This document shows, piece after piece, positions 43,605 through 51,383 of a DNA stretch of 64,000 nucleotides. Under the pieces are notes generated by a model, which searched no databases, was not told the DNA's origin, and saw only the letters and a list, made by a program, of their open reading frames with translations. Source of the DNA: Pseudoduganella flava. Its GTDB lineage: Bacteria; Pseudomonadota; Gammaproteobacteria; Burkholderiales; Burkholderiaceae_D. The translations under genes and the position numbers were made by a program. The DNA is taken from the NCBI RefSeq assembly GCF_007830495.1, contig NZ_VLKW01000006.1, positions 120,095 to 184,094 of the forward strand, given 5' to 3'. Position 1 is the first letter of the stretch. Each line of letters starts with the position of its first letter.

Positions 43605-43808
43605 ATGAAACCTGTATTGCCGGAACTGGCCTCGCCAGTGCCATCGCCCTGTGTGAGCCTGTGCAAGATGAACCGGGATACCGGTTATTGCGAGGGCTGC
43701 CTGCGCACGATCGACGAGATTGTCGCCTGGGCCAACGCCGACGACGATTACAAGCGTGCCGTGTGGGCCCAGCTCCGCGTGCGCGAGCAGCAGATCGCGT
43801 TCGACTGA
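43605..43808 (+). CDS. DUF1289 small Cys-rich protein
   Basis: 67 residues. The DUF1289 pattern is clear: PSPCVSLCKMNRDTGYCEGCLRTIDEI, with C-x3-C-x8-C-x2-C able to bind an Fe-S cluster or zinc, followed by WANADDDYKRAVWAQL. The function is unknown. The stop overlaps the MBL-fold gene start (TGATG), so the two are coupled. 43396-43604 upstream holds only a probable promoter (TAAAAT near 43572) and no gene. Confidence 0.88.
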   Translation: MKPVLPELASPVPSPCVSLCKMNRDTGYCEGCLRTIDEIVAWANADDDYKRAVWAQLRVREQQIAFD

Positions 43809-44746
43809 TGGATCGCGCCGCAGCGGCGCCTGAAACGATGATGACACTACCCGATTCCATCCGCGTGTTCGAACGCGGCTGGCTCTCCGCCAACAACGTC
43901 CTCTTGATCGGCCGCCACGACACGGCGCTGATCGACAGCGGCTACGTGACGCACGCGCCACAGACGCTGGCGCTGGTGCGCCACGCGCTGCCCGGCCGCC
44001 GCCTGGACCGCCTGTACACGACGCACCTGCACTCGGACCATTGCGGCGGCAACGCGCTGCTGCAAGGGCACTACGGCTGCGACACGTTCGTGCCGGCGGC
44101 CGAGGAAGACAAGGTGCGCCACTGGAACGAGGACGCGCTGACGTTCAAGGCCACCGGCCAGCAATGCCCGCGCTTCACGATCGACGGCGTCGTCCACCCC
44201 GGCGACGTGCTGACCGTGGGCGACCTCGAGTGGCACGTGCTGGGCGCCCCCGGCCACCACGCGCACTCGCTGATCTGGTACTGCCCGGCGCACAAGATCC
44301 TGATCTCGGCGGACGCGCTGTGGCAGAACGGCTTCGGCGTCATCTTCCCCGAGCTGGAAGGGGAAGAGGGCTTCGCCGAAGCGGGTGCGACGCTGGACCT
44401 GATCGCGTCGCTGGACGTCCAGCTCGTCATCCCCGGCCACGGCGCGATGTTCGACGACGTGGCAGCCGCGCTGACGCGGGCACGCCGGCGGCTGGACTTC
44501 CTGTCATCGAAGCCGGCGAACAACGCCGAGTACGCCGTCAAGGTACTGCTGAAATTCCTGCTGCTGGAACGCCAGCGCATCCCCGTCGCCGGCGTGCAGG
44601 CATTGCTGGCATCGATTCCGCTGGTGGTCGAAACGAACCGGCGGCATCTGCACAAGAGTGAAGAAGAGCTCGCCACGTGGGCCATCAAGCAACTGGTGCG
44701 GGGGCTGGCGGCGAAGGTCGAGGGTGAGGATTTGGTGAATGTGTAA
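43808..44746 (+). CDS. MBL-fold metallo-hydrolase
   Basis: 312 residues from ATG 43808; an internal start at MMTLPDSIRV is possible. Metallo-beta-lactamase motifs: NNVLLIGRHDTALIDSGY, THLHSDHCGGN (HxHxDH, about residue 75), APGHHAHSLIWY, ISADALWQNGFGVIFPE, and IPGHG. A C-terminal helical part follows (LLKFLLLERQRI). It belongs to the broad glyoxalase II/RNase Z-like hydrolase group of uncertain substrate. It is translationally coupled to the DUF1289 gene. Confidence 0.88.
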   Translation: MDRAAAAPETMMTLPDSIRVFERGWLSANNVLLIGRHDTALIDSGYVTHAPQTLALVRHALPGRRLDRLYTTHLHSDHCGGNALLQGHYGCDTFVPAAEEDKVRHWNEDALTFKATGQQCPRFTIDGVVHPGDVLTVGDLEWHVLGAPGHHAHSLIWYCPAHKILISADALWQNGFGVIFPELEGEEGFAEAGATLDLIASLDVQLVIPGHGAMFDDVAAALTRARRRLDFLSSKPANNAEYAVKVLLKFLLLERQRIPVAGVQALLASIPLVVETNRRHLHKSEEELATWAIKQLVRGLAAKVEGEDLVNV

Positions 44747-44757
44747 TGGATGAGCTT

Positions 44758-44861
44758 GTGTCCCTTGGTGCCAGGCACGAGGAGACACGAACTCAGCTGT
44801 AACTACCGCTCAGCCTGTGTCCCGCAGGACTGTAGTCCCGCTGCCTGGCACCAGGGGACAC
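44758..44861. repeat. Inverted GTGTCCC-TTGGTGCCAGGCA repeat pair
   Basis: GTGTCCCTTGGTGCCAGGCA (44758-44777) and its near-perfect reverse complement (44842-44861, 19 of 20 matching) bracket 64 nt. That spacer also holds AGGACT/AGTCC (44826-44836). The unit sits in the 217-nt gap after the MBL gene, which has no ORF. The same GGTGCC(A/T)G(G/T)CACC core appears at 45928-45941. Confidence 0.7.
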
Positions 44862-44921
44862 AGCCTCGGCAGTAGATAGAGCTTTCCATCTAGATTTCGC
44901 ACGATCGTACTTTTTCGCGAC

Positions 44922-44927
44922 TATAAT
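44922..44927 (+). promoter_or_regulatory. Consensus -10 before nitronate monooxygenase
   Basis: A perfect TATAAT, 37 nt before the ATG at 44964. No good -35 is seen at the usual distance. A TTGATCAA palindrome follows at 44937-44944. Confidence 0.5.
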
Positions 44928-44963
44928 CAGTCGAATTGATCAACCTCAAACAGCGAGTCGACC

Positions 44964-45917
44964 ATGGCCTTGCCTCCAGTGCTCCAGAATCTTTCTCTTC
45001 CCGTCATCGCTTCGCCGATGTTCATCGCCAGCGGCCCTGCGCTGGTGGCGGCGCAGTGCAAGGCCGGCATCGTCGGTTCGTTTCCCGCGTTGAATGCACG
45101 GCCGGCCGAGCTGCTCGATACGTGGTTGACGGATCTGCAGAAGGAGCTGGCCGATTTCCAGGCCGCCAGTCCTGACAAGAAGGTCGGCCCGATCGCCGTC
45201 AACCAGATCGTCCACCAGTCGAACGACCGCCTCGCGCACGACGTCGAGGTGTGCGTGAAGCACCAGGTGCCGATCATCATCTCGTCGCTGCGCGCGCCGC
45301 CGAAGGAGATGCTGGACGCGATCCACAGCTATGGCGGCATCGTGCTGCACGACGTCGTCTCGATCCGCCACGCGCAGAAGGCGCTGGAAGCGGGTGTGGA
45401 TGGCCTGATCCTCGTGGCGGCCGGTGCCGGCGGGCATGCGGGGACGCTGTCGCCGTTTGCGCTCGTCGGCGAGGTACGCAAGTTCTTTGACGGCCCGATC
45501 GCCCTGTCCGGCTCGATCGCCACCGGTGGCGCGATCCTCGCGGCGCAGGCGATGGGTGCCGACTTCGCGTACATCGGCTCGCGCTGGCTGGCAACGAAGG
45601 AATCGAACGTGACGGATGCGTACCGCGAAGCGATCGTCGAATCGTCGGCGGCGGACATCATTTACACGAACCTGTTCACGGGCGTGCACGGCAACTACCT
45701 GAAGAAATCGATCATCGCCGCCGGCCTGGATCCGGAAGCGCTGCCCGAATCGGACAAGAGCAAGATGAGCTTCGGCTCCAGCACCGCGAAAGCCTGGCGC
45801 GACATCTGGGGCGCCGGCCAGGGCGTGGGCCTGATGGACGACGTGCCGACCGTCGCCGAGATGGTCGAGCGCCTGAAGAGCGAATACGACGCCGCGCGCG
45901 CACGCCTGGCGCTGTAA
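44964..45917 (+). CDS. Nitronate monooxygenase / NPD family flavoprotein
   Basis: 317 residues, an FMN TIM-barrel. Motifs: LPVIASPMFIASGPALVAAQCKAGIVGSFPALNAR, VNQIVHQSN, LILVAAGAGGHAGTLSPFALV (the His region used for catalysis in nitronate monooxygenases), ALSGSIATGGAILAAQAMGADFAYIGSRW and the C-terminal WGAGQGVG. It oxidises alkyl nitronates or serves as an enoyl reductase-like enzyme in some relatives. Monocistronic, behind a TATAAT box and before a strong terminator. Confidence 0.92.
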   Translation: MALPPVLQNLSLPVIASPMFIASGPALVAAQCKAGIVGSFPALNARPAELLDTWLTDLQKELADFQAASPDKKVGPIAVNQIVHQSNDRLAHDVEVCVKHQVPIIISSLRAPPKEMLDAIHSYGGIVLHDVVSIRHAQKALEAGVDGLILVAAGAGGHAGTLSPFALVGEVRKFFDGPIALSGSIATGGAILAAQAMGADFAYIGSRWLATKESNVTDAYREAIVESSAADIIYTNLFTGVHGNYLKKSIIAAGLDPEALPESDKSKMSFGSSTAKAWRDIWGAGQGVGLMDDVPTVAEMVERLKSEYDAARARLAL

Positions 45918-45922
45918 ATGAA

Positions 45923-46001
45923 AAACCGGTGACAGGCACCGGTTTCAAGGAAACATTGCCCGAAAACTGGGGTCTGCCCCCAATTTCCGGGCAATTTTTT
46001 T
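45923..46001 (+). terminator. Tandem hairpins ending in a T-run
   Basis: First hairpin AAACCGGTG-ACAGG-CACCGGTTT (45923-45945). The second has outer stem ATTGCCCG/CGGGCAAT (45955-45962 and 45988-45995) enclosing TGGGG TCT GCCCCCA, then seven T. Both inner cores resemble the repeat families elsewhere in the window. The T-run reaches the stop of the convergent isochorismatase gene. Confidence 0.75.
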
Positions 46002-46686
46002 ATTTGGCCGCCACCGGCGCCAGCGTTTCATGCGCCGCATGCGTACGCTGCGGTGCGTTGTGCACCATCGTGTACGCATAGTCGATGCCCATGCCGTACG
46101 CGCCGGAGTGTTCCTTCGCGATGCCCGTCACGGCATCGTAGGTTTCCTTGCGCGCCCAGTCGCGCTGCCATTCCAGCATCACCTGCTGCCACGTCACCGG
46201 CACCACGCCGGCCTGGATCATGCGCTGCATAGCCATGTCGTGCGCTTCCTTCGACGTGCCGCCCGATGCGTCCGACACCATGTAGATCTCGTAGCCGCCT
46301 TCCAGCATGGCGCACAGCGCGAACGTCGTGTTGCACACTTCCGTCCACAGGCCGGCCACGACGATCTTCTTGCGGCCATTTTTCGCCAGCGCGTCGCGCA
46401 CCTTCTGGTCGTCCCACGAGTTCATCGACGTGCGCTCGAGGATGGGCTGGCCGGGGAACACGTCCAGCAGTTCCGGGTACGTGTGGCCGGAGAAGCTCAG
46501 CGTTTCGACGGTGGTGATCGTGGTGGGGATGTTGAACGTCTTCGCCGCTTTCGCCAGCGCGACGGTATTGTTCTTCAGCGCCTGGCGGTCGATCGACTGC
46601 ACGCCGAAGGCCATTTGCGGCTGGTGGTCGATGAAGATGATCTGGCTGTTCTGCGGGGTCAGTACTTCGAGTTTCGGGTCGTTCAT
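46000..46686 (-). CDS. Isochorismatase-family hydrolase (YcaC-like)
   Basis: 228 residues from ATG 46686. The cysteine-hydrolase triad can be placed: Asp in IIFIDHQPQM (about 20), Lys in the KNGRKKIVVAGL region and Cys in LWTEVCNTTFALCAM (about 120). YcaC-like proteins form octamers or larger rings and have unassigned substrates. The C-terminal 30 residues (MVHNAPQRTHAAHETLAPVAAK) exceed the fold. It follows an ECF sigma gene with 68 nt between. Confidence 0.88.
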   Translation of the reverse strand: MNDPKLEVLTPQNSQIIFIDHQPQMAFGVQSIDRQALKNNTVALAKAAKTFNIPTTITTVETLSFSGHTYPELLDVFPGQPILERTSMNSWDDQKVRDALAKNGRKKIVVAGLWTEVCNTTFALCAMLEGGYEIYMVSDASGGTSKEAHDMAMQRMIQAGVVPVTWQQVMLEWQRDWARKETYDAVTGIAKEHSGAYGMGIDYAYTMVHNAPQRTHAAHETLAPVAAK

Positions 46687-46754
46687 GGGGGAACCTCTAT
46701 AGGGTTGATGGGCCCGAAAATGGTAGGCCAGACAACCCTTCCCGCCCATTGCCC

Positions 46755-47558
46755 TTACGTGAGAGACAACGTTGCCCCCATCACGGGTGGCACGGCCAGG
46801 CAGCGGGGCCGCGCGACGTACAGCACCCCGTCGTCGACGCCCAGCACCGTCTCGATGCGGCCATAGCGCAGCACCGCCACGCCCCAGCCGCCGTTGACGC
46901 CCTGCAGCCGCGCTTCCACGCCGCCTCCCAGCAGTGCCCGCGGTGCGATGCGCTCGGCCGCGCCGACGACGTCCACGCCGCGCACCAGCCGCACCAGCGC
47001 ATCCTCGTCATGCCGTTGGATCGCGTCGACGAACGCCTGCGCCAGCCGCGCACTGTCGGCGGCCGCACCGCGCCGCGCCGGCCCCGTCTGCACGCGCATT
47101 TTCGCGCGGCGCACCAGCTGGCGCGAATGCTCGACCTTCACATCAAGGATGCGCGCGACCTCGGCATGGGGCACGTCGAACACCTCGTGCAGCAGGAACG
47201 CGGCGCGCTCGTCGGGGCTCAGGCGTTGCAGCATCAGCAGCACGCCGTACGACAGCTCGCACAGCCGGCTGGCCTCATCCTCGCCGGACGGCAGCGCATC
47301 TTCGAGCCACGGCTCCGGCAGCGTCTCGCGCTCCTGCTCGCGTTCGCGTTTGAGGTGCCGCAGCCTGTCGATCGCCAGCCGCGTCGTCACCGTCGTCAGC
47401 CACGCGACGGGCGTCTCCAGCGCGCGTGCGTCGGCCGCGTGCCAGCGCAGCCACGTGTCCTGCACGACGTCTTCCGCCTCCGCCACGCTGCCCAGCATCC
47501 GGTAGGCGATCGACAACAGGCGCCGGCGCGCGGCCTCGAATGTATCCATCTGGTTCAT
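46755..47558 (-). CDS. ECF sigma factor (SigJ/ECF41-like)
   Basis: 267 residues. Sigma-2 spans about 8-70 (RRLLSIAYRMLGSVAEAEDVVQDTWLRWHAAD) and sigma-4 about 105-160 (LSPDERAAFLLHEVFDVPHAEVARIL). A C-terminal SnoaL-like extension of about 95 residues holds ARLAQAFVDAIQRHDEDALVRL. That extension regulates ECF41-type factors without a membrane anti-sigma, but it is shorter than usual here. No anti-sigma gene or carboxymuconolactone decarboxylase is adjacent. The isochorismatase downstream may be part of its regulon. Confidence 0.88.
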   Translation of the reverse strand: MNQMDTFEAARRRLLSIAYRMLGSVAEAEDVVQDTWLRWHAADARALETPVAWLTTVTTRLAIDRLRHLKREREQERETLPEPWLEDALPSGEDEASRLCELSYGVLLMLQRLSPDERAAFLLHEVFDVPHAEVARILDVKVEHSRQLVRRAKMRVQTGPARRGAAADSARLAQAFVDAIQRHDEDALVRLVRGVDVVGAAERIAPRALLGGGVEARLQGVNGGWGVAVLRYGRIETVLGVDDGVLYVARPRCLAVPPVMGATLSLT

Positions 47559-47698
47559 CGCATCCTCCTGTCGCCTTGACGCTCGAGAACTTCAAAACGT
47601 GACAGCGATCGAAGCAAATATTTTCGTCACGCCGGCCCGCCCGTACACGTCAAGCAGGCATGCAGCCCAACCATGAGCATCACTCACCAGGACCGACC

Positions 47699-48289
47699 AT
47701 GAACATGATCCCCACCGTCATCGAAAGCACCGGCCGCGTCGAGCGCGCTTACGACATCTATTCGCGCCTGCTGCGCGAGCGCATCGTCTTCCTCGTCGGC
47801 CCCGTCACGGACGAGACGGCGAACCTGATCGTCGCCCAGCTGCTGTTCCTGGAAAGCGAGAATCCGGACAAGGAGATTTCACTGTACATCAATTCGCCCG
47901 GCGGCTCCGTCTACGCGGGCATGGCGATCTACGACACGATGCAGTTCATCAAGCCGGCCGTGGCGACGATCTGCACGGGGTTCGCGGCCAGCATGGGCGC
48001 GTTCCTGCTGGCGGCGGGAGAGAAGGGCAAGCGCTATGCGCTGCCGAATGCCCGCATCATGATCCACCAGCCCAGCGGCGGTTCGCAGGGCACGGCGGCG
48101 GACGTGGAGATCCAGGCAAGGGAAGTGCTGCACCTGCGCCACCGCCTCAACCATATTCTGGCGGAGCGGACAGGCCAGGACGTGGCCCGTATCGAGCGCG
48201 ATTCGGACCGCGACCGTTACATGTCGGCAGGCGAGGCCGTCGAATACGGCCTCGTGGACGAAGTGCTGAGGCTGCGCGCCCAAGATTGA
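47699..48289 (+). CDS. clpP: ATP-dependent Clp protease proteolytic subunit, solitary paralogue
   Basis: 196 residues from ATG 47699 (AGGA upstream); the frame extends back to 47660 but without family residues. The triad is present: Ser in [12 protein letters not shown], His in MIHQPSGG and Asp in [24 protein letters not shown]. Motifs [25 protein letters not shown] are standard. No tig or clpX flanks it, so it is probably a second ClpP copy besides the housekeeping tig-clpP-clpX. It ends 18 nt from the convergent hpt stop. Confidence 0.92.
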   Translation: MNMIPTVIESTGRVERAYDIYSRLLRERIVFLVGPVTDETANLIVAQLLFLESENPDKEISLYINSPGGSVYAGMAIYDTMQFIKPAVATICTGFAASMGAFLLAAGEKGKRYALPNARIMIHQPSGGSQGTAADVEIQAREVLHLRHRLNHILAERTGQDVARIERDSDRDRYMSAGEAVEYGLVDEVLRLRAQD

Positions 48290-48307
48290 AGGGTCAGGAT
48301 CGCAGTG

Positions 48308-48880
48308 TCAGGATTGCAGGTCGGCGTTGTTGATCGCCCACAGGCCCGGCAGGTTGCGCCAGTAGCCATAGGCATCCATGCCGAAGCCGACGACGAAGCG
48401 GTTCGGGATCGTCAGGCCGACCAGGTCGGCCTTCACGGGCTTGGCCTTGCCGATCGCCTTGTCCGCGAACACGGCGATCACCACTTCCTTCGCCCCCATG
48501 TCCAGCAGCCGCTCCTTCACGTGCGCCAGCGTTTCGCCTTCGTCGAGGATGTCGTCGACGACGATCACCGTGCGGCCCGCCACGTTCGAGCGGGGCACGA
48601 CCTTCCACACCACCTTGCCGCCCACGTCGTCATCGCCATAGCGGCTCACGTGGATGTAGTCGAATTCAAGCGGGAACGTCAGTTGCGGCAGCAGGTTACC
48701 GGTGAACACAACCGCGCCCCCCATTACGCCCAGCACGAGGGGAAATTCCTCTTCCTTGCCGAAGCGGGCGTTCAAGTCGTCCGCCACATGGCGCACGGCG
48801 TCCTGCACCTGCTGCGCGTCGAAGATCTGTTCCGCGTTGTCCAGCAGCGCGCGGGCCCGTTGATGATGAAATTCTTGCAT
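48308..48880 (-). CDS. hpt: Hypoxanthine-guanine phosphoribosyltransferase
   Basis: 190 residues. The PRPP-binding motif VIVVDDILDEGETL lies near residue 105. Purine binding is by the KADLVGLTIPNRFVVGFGMDAYGYWRNLPGLWAI end, and FPLEFDYIHVSRYGDDD forms the flexible loop. It salvages hypoxanthine and guanine. The last codons overlap a short direct repeat (GTCAGGAT(C/T)GCAG twice at 48294-48319). Upstream, TGCAGGAT...ATCCTGCA (48892-48923) is an inverted repeat in the probable promoter. It is not adjacent to other purine genes. Confidence 0.93.
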   Translation of the reverse strand: MQEFHHQRARALLDNAEQIFDAQQVQDAVRHVADDLNARFGKEEEFPLVLGVMGGAVVFTGNLLPQLTFPLEFDYIHVSRYGDDDVGGKVVWKVVPRSNVAGRTVIVVDDILDEGETLAHVKERLLDMGAKEVVIAVFADKAIGKAKPVKADLVGLTIPNRFVVGFGMDAYGYWRNLPGLWAINNADLQS

Positions 48881-48973
48881 GACCTAGTAAGTGCAGGATG
48901 AACGATGGCGCAATTATCCTGCATATCGCGGCAGGGTGTCTTCAACCGTGACAGTCGCGTTGCTGGCGGTCGA

Positions 48974-50233
48974 CTACGAATAGTCGCGCCGGTCGTCGAT
49001 CACCTTGCCGTCGTTCGGCAGGCTGCCGCGTGCCACCAGCGCCACGTCGCCGCGCAGCTTCGTCACGTCGCGGATCGTCGCCACCACGCCCGCGGTGTCG
49101 ATGGAGCCGGCGTCCTCCGCTTCGCACTGCAACGTCATCGTTTCATCCGAGATTTTCCCCGTCACGACGAGCCGCGCCTTCGGCAAGCCGTGGCGGCGCG
49201 CGATCTCGTGCACCTGGGCCGGGTGGACGAACATGCCGCGCACCTTCGTCGTCTGGTCCGCCCGCCCCAGCCAGCCGCGGATGCGCGCATTGGTGCGGCC
49301 GCACGGCGATACGGCATCCGGCAGCAGCGAGGACAGGTCGCCCGTCGCGAACCGGATCAGCGGATAGTCGGGATTGAAGATCGTCAGCACTACTTCGCCC
49401 ACTTCGCCAGGCGCCACGCATTCGCCGGTGCCGGGGCGGACGATCTCGAGGATCACGTCCTCGTCCAGCACCATGCCGGGATTGAGCACGCCGTCGGTGC
49501 GCGTCTCGTAGGCGATATTGCCCGCGTCCGCCGACGCGTAGGCCTGGCACACGTGTGGCACGCCATGGTCGGCGAACCACTTGCGCAGCGAGTCGGGCAG
49601 CGCCTCGGCCGACAGCAGCGCGTGGCGCAGGCACGACACGTCGGCCCCCGTTTCAAATGCCTTCTCGAGGATGATCTTCAGGAACGACGGCGTGCCCACG
49701 TACGTGTCCGGCCGCAGGCTGGCCAGCGCCTGCACCTGCATCTCCGTCTGCCCGCTGCCGGCCGGGATCACCGTGCAGCCGATGCGGGCCGCGCCGCTTT
49801 CGACCATGAACGCGGCCGGCGTGAAGTGATACGAGAAGCAGTTCTGCAGCAAGCCGCCCGCCCGCACGCCGGCAGCGTACAACGGCCGGGCAAAGCGCCA
49901 CCAGTCTTGCGCACGCCCTTCCGGATCGAAGATGGGGCCGGGCGACATGTAGATGCGCGCCAGCGACCGCGGCGCCGTGCTGGTCAGCCCGCCCAGCGGC
50001 ATGCGCTGCGCCTGCAAGTCCTTCAGCTGCGACTTGCGTGTGACGGGCAGTTGCGCCAGCCCGGCGCGGTGATCGACCGCGCGCGCGTCGATGCCGGCGA
50101 GGATGTCCGCCCAGCCGGGCGCCGTCTGGGCCTGCGCCACCAGTGCCGGCAGGCGTGCCATCAGGTCGCGTTCACGCTCGTTAGGGTCACGCGTCTCCAG
50201 CGCGTCGAGCGTGTCCGGGGTGTCACGGCTCAT
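48974..50233 (-). CDS. PaaK-like AMP-forming CoA ligase with altered P-loop
   Basis: 419 residues from ATG 50233. The frame shows the phenylacetate-CoA ligase family layout: LPVTRKSQLKDLQ at about 65, SYHFTPAAFMVESGAARIGCTVIPAGSGQTEMQ, HALLSAEALPDSLRKWF, RFATGDLSSLL and CGRTNARIRGWLGRADQTTKVRGMFVHPAQV. The usual Ser/Thr-Gly-Lys P-loop (SSGTTGKPT) is replaced by MSPGPIFDPEG, so ATP binding may differ. It is the last gene of the LIV transporter operon and overlaps the gene before it (ATGA). The substrate is unknown; an aromatic or fatty acid imported by the transporter is a guess. Confidence 0.85.
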   Translation of the reverse strand: MSRDTPDTLDALETRDPNERERDLMARLPALVAQAQTAPGWADILAGIDARAVDHRAGLAQLPVTRKSQLKDLQAQRMPLGGLTSTAPRSLARIYMSPGPIFDPEGRAQDWWRFARPLYAAGVRAGGLLQNCFSYHFTPAAFMVESGAARIGCTVIPAGSGQTEMQVQALASLRPDTYVGTPSFLKIILEKAFETGADVSCLRHALLSAEALPDSLRKWFADHGVPHVCQAYASADAGNIAYETRTDGVLNPGMVLDEDVILEIVRPGTGECVAPGEVGEVVLTIFNPDYPLIRFATGDLSSLLPDAVSPCGRTNARIRGWLGRADQTTKVRGMFVHPAQVHEIARRHGLPKARLVVTGKISDETMTLQCEAEDAGSIDTAGVVATIRDVTKLRGDVALVARGSLPNDGKVIDDRRDYS

Positions 50234-50586
50234 TCGTTTTCCTCCGCGATCTCGCGCTGCAGTTTCTTCGTCAGCTTGCCGAACACGATCTCGTGGGAGC
50301 GCCGCAAGAGCTCCTGCGCCTCCGCGTCGGAGACGGCCTTCGGGTTCTCGATCTGCACCCATTTCGCCCGCGCCAGGTAAGGCGCCGGGATGATGCCGGG
50401 ACGGTCCGTCAGCGCGAGGAACGCGTCGTCGTCGACCTTGAAACTGATCCAGCCCACCTTCGGGTCTACGTGCGTCATGGCGAACATCTTGCCGCCGACC
50501 GCGAACACGAGGAAGCACTCCCATTTCACGTCCTGTGTCGCGCCGTGCAAGCCGGCGCAGAATTTCTTGGCTTTTTCGATATTCAT
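50230..50586 (-). CDS. MmcQ/YjbR family protein
   Basis: 118 residues from ATG 50586. CyaY-like-fold MmcQ/YjbR pattern: KAKKFCAGLHGATQDVKWECFLVFAVGGKMFAM, then DDAFLALTDRPGIIPAPYLARAKWVQI and the end LRRSHEIVFGKLTKKLQREI. These proteins have a double-wing fold seen in DNA-binding proteins; the function is uncertain. Both ends overlap neighbours by 4 nt (livF before, PaaK-like gene after), so it is a fixed part of the operon. Confidence 0.88.
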   Translation of the reverse strand: MNIEKAKKFCAGLHGATQDVKWECFLVFAVGGKMFAMTHVDPKVGWISFKVDDDAFLALTDRPGIIPAPYLARAKWVQIENPKAVSDAEAQELLRRSHEIVFGKLTKKLQREIAEENE

Positions 50587-51383
50587 GACAACCACCGTTT
50601 CCGGCGTCGGTAAAATTTCTGTTCGCGGAAGCTGCGCCGCCCGCCGCCGGCCACGCCAAGGTAGAACTCCTTCACGTCCTCGTTGGCAGCCAGCTCGTGT
50701 GCCGCACCTTCCATCACTACCCGGCCATTTTCAAGGATGTAGCCGAAGTCCGCATAGCGCAGCGCCACCATCGTGTTCTGCTCGGCGAGCAGGAACGACA
50801 CGCCTTCGTTCGCATTCAGGTCCTTGACGATGCCGAAGATCTCGTCGACGATCTGCGGCGCGATGCCCATCGACGGCTCGTCCAGCAGGATCATCGACGG
50901 CTTCGCCATCAGTGCCCGGCCGATCGCGCACATCTGCTGCTCGCCGCCGGACGTGTAGCCGGCCTGGCTGTTGCGCCGCTCCTTCAGCCGCGGGAAGTAG
51001 CGATAGACGCGGTCGAGTTCATCGCGCAGCTGGGCGCGCGACAGCTTGCGCGTGTAGGCACCCGTCAGCAGGTTTTCCTCGATCGTCAGGTGGCCGAAGC
51101 AGTGCCGGCCCTCCATCACCTGCGCGAGGCCGCGCTGCACCAGTTCGTTCGGCGTCAGCTGGTCCACCCGTTCGCCAAGAAAGCGCACTTCGCCCTTCGT
51201 CACGTCGCCCCGCTCGCCGCGCAGCAGGGTGGAGATGGTCTTCAACGTGGTGGACTTGCCGGCGCCGTTCGCGCCCAGCAGCGCGACGATGGAACCCTGC
51301 GGCACCTGCAGCGACACGCCTTTCAGCACGAGGATCACGTGGTCGTAGATCACCTCGATATTGTTGACGGACAGCGCGTTCAT
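50583..51383 (-). CDS. livF: Branched-chain amino acid type ABC transporter ATPase LivF
   Basis: 266 residues from ATG 51383. ABC motifs: Walker A LLGANGAGKSTTLK (about 38), Q-loop region, signature TSGGEQQMCAIGRAL, Walker B MILLDEPSMGIAP and H-switch region LAEQN. The C-terminal extension is Arg/Lys-rich (GGGRRSFREQKFYRRRKRWL), longer than usual LivF. Together with LivG it drives uptake by LivH/LivM. Its start overlaps the livK stop (ATGA). Confidence 0.9.
   Translation of the reverse strand: MNALSVNNIEVIYDHVILVLKGVSLQVPQGSIVALLGANGAGKSTTLKTISTLLRGERGDVTKGEVRFLGERVDQLTPNELVQRGLAQVMEGRHCFGHLTIEENLLTGAYTRKLSRAQLRDELDRVYRYFPRLKERRNSQAGYTSGGEQQMCAIGRALMAKPSMILLDEPSMGIAPQIVDEIFGIVKDLNANEGVSFLLAEQNTMVALRYADFGYILENGRVVMEGAAHELAANEDVKEFYLGVAGGGRRSFREQKFYRRRKRWLS

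Noticed and set aside
48892..48923. TGCAGGAT/ATCCTGCA inverted repeat as a terminator
   Set aside because: No T-run on either strand. It is noted only as a possible operator before hpt.
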